Assembly: GCA_007751255.1 (NCBI GenBank)
Contig: CP036296.1
Coordinates: 1,922,001 to 1,986,000 of the forward strand
Length of the DNA: 64,000 nucleotides
From: Engelhardtia mirabilis
GTDB lineage: Bacteria > Planctomycetota > UBA1135 > GCA-002686595
Reading direction: 5' to 3'
Shown: piece after piece, positions 61,744 through 64,000 of the stretch
Numbering within the stretch: the first letter of the stretch is position 1
Layout: each line of letters begins with the position of its first letter
Made by a program: the position numbers and the translations under genes
Notes under the pieces: generated by a model
The model's database searches: none
Told to the model about the DNA's origin: nothing
The model's input: only the letters and a program-made list of their open reading frames with translations

Positions 61744-63105
61744 ATGACCCACACCTTCTGCGTCTACCCCTGGATCCACAGCCACGTCGGGCCCAGCGGC
61801 CTGGTGAGCCTGTGCTGCTTCGCCAGCGCCGAGCCGCGGCCGGAGCTGGTCGACGAACGGGGCCGACGGCCGAACCTCCAGGACGTGGCCTTCGGGGAGG
61901 TCTGGAACTCCGACGCCATGCGCGAGATCCGCCGCAAGCTGCTCGCCGGCGAGCGGGTCCGCGAGTGCTCGCACTGCTACCACAAGGAGGCGGTGGGGGG
62001 CTCGAGCCCGCGCAAGCAGGCCAACGGCGAGTGGCTGGTGCAGCACCCCCGGGCCGCCGAGCTGCGCGCGCGCATCGAGCGCGCCGAGGCGCGCGGCCAC
62101 CGGGTGGAGGAGGGCCTCACCTACCTCGACGTCCGCCCGGGCAACGCTTGCAACCTGGGTTGCCGCATGTGCGGCGGGATGGCGTCGAGCTTCCTTGCCA
62201 AGGACGCGGTGCACGCGACCTGGGAGCTGCACGGGGGCGCGCCGGTGGACGAGCTCCGGGTGGTCGCGACGCGCAGGGACGGCGGACGCTTCGCCAGTGG
62301 CAAGCCCTGGCACCGCCACGAGGCCGAGCTGATCGAAGAGCTGCTGGGGCGCCCCGAGAACCTCGACAAGGTCTACCTGGCGGGCGGCGAGCCGCTCTTC
62401 AACGGGACCGTGGCGGCGATCGTCGAGCACCTGGTCGACTGCGGGGCGGCGCGCCACGTGGACCTGAGCTTCTCGACCAACCTGACGGTCTGGAACGAGG
62501 AGCTGATCGGCTCCCTCGAGGCCTTCCGCTCCGTGGTGTTCCTGGCCTCGATCGACGCCGAGGGCGCCACCTACGAGTACCTGCGCTACCCCGCCGGGTG
62601 GGACACCGTCGTCGACCACGTCGAGCGCCTGCGCGCCCTGCCCTTCGTGCACCTCGAGCTCACGCCGACGGTGCAGAACGCGAACGCCCTCGACCTCGCC
62701 CGCCTGCTGCGCTTCGCGGAGCTGATCGACGTGCCCTACAGCCTGGCCACCCTCTACGAGCCCACGCATCTCTCGGTCCACGCCATGCCGGCCGCCGCCC
62801 GCGAGGAGGCCGCGACGCGCCTGGAGTGGTTCATGGCCCGCTCGCGCCTGGCCGAGCACTACGAGTACCTGGTGGACTCCGCCAAGGTCCTGCTGGCCGA
62901 CATGCGCCAGCCGTCGCCCGCGCCCTACCGCGAGCTGATGCGCACCTTCAACCTCTTCACCAACGACCTCGACGCCGACCGCGGCCAGAGCCTCGCCGCC
63001 TCCTGCCCCGAGCTGTGGCAGTACATCCGCGAGGACCCGGACTACACCTGGACCGACGAGCGGGTCTACGCCCCGCGCGCGCAGGGCGCGGAGCCCGCCG
63101 CCTGA
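61744..63105 (+). CDS. Twitch-domain radical SAM protein
   Basis: A 453-residue radical SAM enzyme. An N-terminal twitch/SPASM-like auxiliary region comes first (FCVYPWIHSHVGPSGLVSLC; VWNSDAMREIRRKLLAGERV, then CSHCYHKE), giving cysteines for an auxiliary Fe-S cluster. The radical SAM core has CNLGCRMC at 136-143 (C-x3-C-x2-C) and the GGEP-type segment LAGGEPLF. This group is found next to many kinds of genes and its substrate is unknown; peptide or carbohydrate modification is typical. No small peptide precursor is seen beside it. The start was set at the Met before the conserved FCVYPW. Confidence 0.87.
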   Translation: MTHTFCVYPWIHSHVGPSGLVSLCCFASAEPRPELVDERGRRPNLQDVAFGEVWNSDAMREIRRKLLAGERVRECSHCYHKEAVGGSSPRKQANGEWLVQHPRAAELRARIERAEARGHRVEEGLTYLDVRPGNACNLGCRMCGGMASSFLAKDAVHATWELHGGAPVDELRVVATRRDGGRFASGKPWHRHEAELIEELLGRPENLDKVYLAGGEPLFNGTVAAIVEHLVDCGAARHVDLSFSTNLTVWNEELIGSLEAFRSVVFLASIDAEGATYEYLRYPAGWDTVVDHVERLRALPFVHLELTPTVQNANALDLARLLRFAELIDVPYSLATLYEPTHLSVHAMPAAAREEAATRLEWFMARSRLAEHYEYLVDSAKVLLADMRQPSPAPYRELMRTFNLFTNDLDADRGQSLAASCPELWQYIREDPDYTWTDERVYAPRAQGAEPAA

Positions 63106-63196
63106 GGCCCGCGAGCGCGGGGAGCTGCCGCGCAGCCCTCCGCCGACTCATGGGGCGGACCCCGCGCTATGCTGCGCCGGCGACGAGTCGTCGCGT

Positions 63197-63273
63197 GGGC
63201 CCTTAGCTCAGTCGGTTAGAGCAGGCGACTCATAATCGCTTGGTCCAGGGTTCGAGTCCCTGAGGGCCCACCA
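63197..63273 (+). tRNA. tRNA-Ile2 with CAU anticodon
   Basis: A complete 77-base cloverleaf with encoded CCA. The acceptor stem GGGCCCT pairs with AGGGCCC, the D-arm is GCTC/GAGC and the T-arm is CAGGG TTCGAGT CCCTG. The anticodon CAT is at 63231-63233. The anticodon arm and variable region (GGCGACTCATAATCGCTTGG) are those of the bacterial isoleucine tRNA whose C34 is changed to lysidine by TilS, not of initiator or elongator Met tRNA. It would read AUA. Confidence 0.9.
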
Positions 63274-63418
63274 CCCGATCGCCCGCGGGATCTGAAATGT
63301 AGGGCCTCACCTCCCCCGCGTGGGGCACTGTCGCGACGCCAACATCGCTTCGGCGATCGAACGGACGGCGTCCTCCTCCGGTTGTGGAGTCAAAGCGGTC
63401 CGTTCGGAATCGAAGCGG

Positions 63419-64000
63419 TCAAGAGTCCTCGGGGGGCTCGGGCTCAATCGGCCGGGCATAGACTCGAGCCGCACTAGTTCCGGAGCGAGCCGTCATGCGA
63501 CGAGCCAGGTCCGTTAGGGCGAGTGTGCAGACGCTGTTGGCCACCTGGGCCACGGGCCCTAGGCCCATGGCGTTCAGGGCGAATCCCATGAACAGGCCAG
63601 TCGTGGCGCCGAGGGCCCTGGACACGTAGCGCTTGCGCGCGAACCCCAAGATGCCGACGTTGGTGCTTTGGTCTTCGTAGGCGACCTCGCACAGCTTGCG
63701 GCCGTAAAGCTGCAGCGCTTCCGCGAAGTCGCACGCCGCGGCTTCGGTGGGGGAGACCATCCAGGCTCTCAACGCCTCGACGTAAGTCAGTGCTTCGGCG
63801 CTGGCACGAAGGAGCTCCAGATCGATCGAGGTCAGCCTCTCCAGCGCCTTGGTCGACGGCAGGGCGACTTCGCCCAAGAGCGTGCCACCCTCCACACCGG
63901 ATGCGTCGTCGCGGGGGCCTTGGGTCGCTGCGGCGCAGTCGTACTCGAGGTTGACCGATGCACACTGACACCGAATTCGACTAGCGAAGTTCTGGTCGTA
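63419..64000 (-). CDS. Membrane protein of unknown function, 5' end outside the window
   Basis: The frame is open to the right edge, so the N terminus is missing; 193 residues are visible. It begins YDQNFASRIRCQCASVNLEY, continues with a helical part (LERLTSIDLELLRASAEALT; LQLYGRKLCEVAYEDQSTN), then hydrophobic segments (ATTGLFMGFALNAMG; QVANSVCTLALTDLA), and ends in a proline/glutamate tail. I do not recognise it. Its base composition is less GC-rich than most of the window. It lies about 145 bases beyond the tRNA gene. Confidence 0.6.
   Translation of the reverse strand, partial: YDQNFASRIRCQCASVNLEYDCAAATQGPRDDASGVEGGTLLGEVALPSTKALERLTSIDLELLRASAEALTYVEALRAWMVSPTEAAACDFAEALQLYGRKLCEVAYEDQSTNVGILGFARKRYVSRALGATTGLFMGFALNAMGLGPVAQVANSVCTLALTDLARRMTARSGTSAARVYARPIEPEPPEDS

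Noticed and set aside
63197-63273. tRNA-Met because the anticodon is CAU
   Set aside because: The anticodon arm and variable region match the lysidine-modified isoleucine tRNA rather than initiator or elongator Met tRNA.
1-64000. CRISPR array, prophage or transposase genes
   Set aside because: No regularly spaced direct repeats and no cas, integrase, capsid or transposase-like proteins were seen on either strand.

Overview
This 64 kb window is very GC-rich chromosomal DNA with tightly packed genes, many joined by 4-base stop/start overlaps (ATGA or TTGA). The content points to the phylum Planctomycetota, probably a deep, poorly characterised lineage. The evidence is a giant PVC-type beta-propeller/HEAT/cytochrome c protein next to a ThuA-SGNH protein, sigma factors fused to membrane and repeat domains, a sulfatase-fold lipoprotein, a DUF255 protein, and several large secreted proteins with a recurrent C-terminal domain. 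This placement is inferred from gene families; no rRNA or marker gene lies in the window.

The main result is two genes read through an in-frame UGA, each followed by a textbook bacterial SECIS hairpin. One is the substrate-binding protein of a complete NitT/TauT-type ABC importer (10303-13036). Its UGA is codon 47, in the first pocket loop after the membrane anchor, and the 8 bp hairpin has an AGUUG loop. The other is an AhpD/carboxymuconolactone-decarboxylase-like protein (36944-37498) in which UGA replaces the second cysteine of the CxxC redox motif. Its loop is GGUCU, placed 18 nt after the UGA, as in E. coli fdhF. Conventional annotation would truncate or miss both. The AhpD-type selenoprotein fits known families. 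I do not recognise a selenocysteine ABC-importer binding protein as an established family, so it is the best candidate for something new.

Layout: 1-4803 is a tripartite RND efflux operon (TolC-like, adaptor, pump). 4885-9426 holds an SDR, a methyltransferase, a GNAT-nitrilase fusion and an AmpG-like MFS protein. 9579-13036 holds a small membrane protein and the selenocysteine ABC importer. 13119-24220 holds DJ-1/PfpI, thioredoxin, GNAT, serine hydrolase, oligoribonuclease, EamA, sulfatase-like, MBL and GST genes, plus a gene-poor stretch (22456-23590) with one small hydrophobic peptide. 24293-36940 holds a macro-domain protein, lgt, a dihydroorotase/DUF255 pair, a subtilase, a sigma-2-like membrane protein, ftcD and asnB. 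36944-40744 holds the AhpD-like selenoprotein, a GST, an ArsJ-type transporter and tatD. 40775-53169 holds secreted proteins, an ECF-HEAT fusion, an uncharacterised two-gene unit and an FeS photolyase. 53380-63105 holds an outer-membrane protein, an orphan DNA methyltransferase, a three-gene ThuA/PVC-dehydrogenase unit and a twitch-type radical SAM protein. A tRNA-Ile(CAU) and a partial gene close the window.

A palindromic element of about 115-130 bp occurs twice (37528-37642 and 55418-55549) with the same asymmetric bases, so it is a dispersed repeat rather than two unrelated terminators. No CRISPR array, transposase, phage gene, rRNA or origin was seen.
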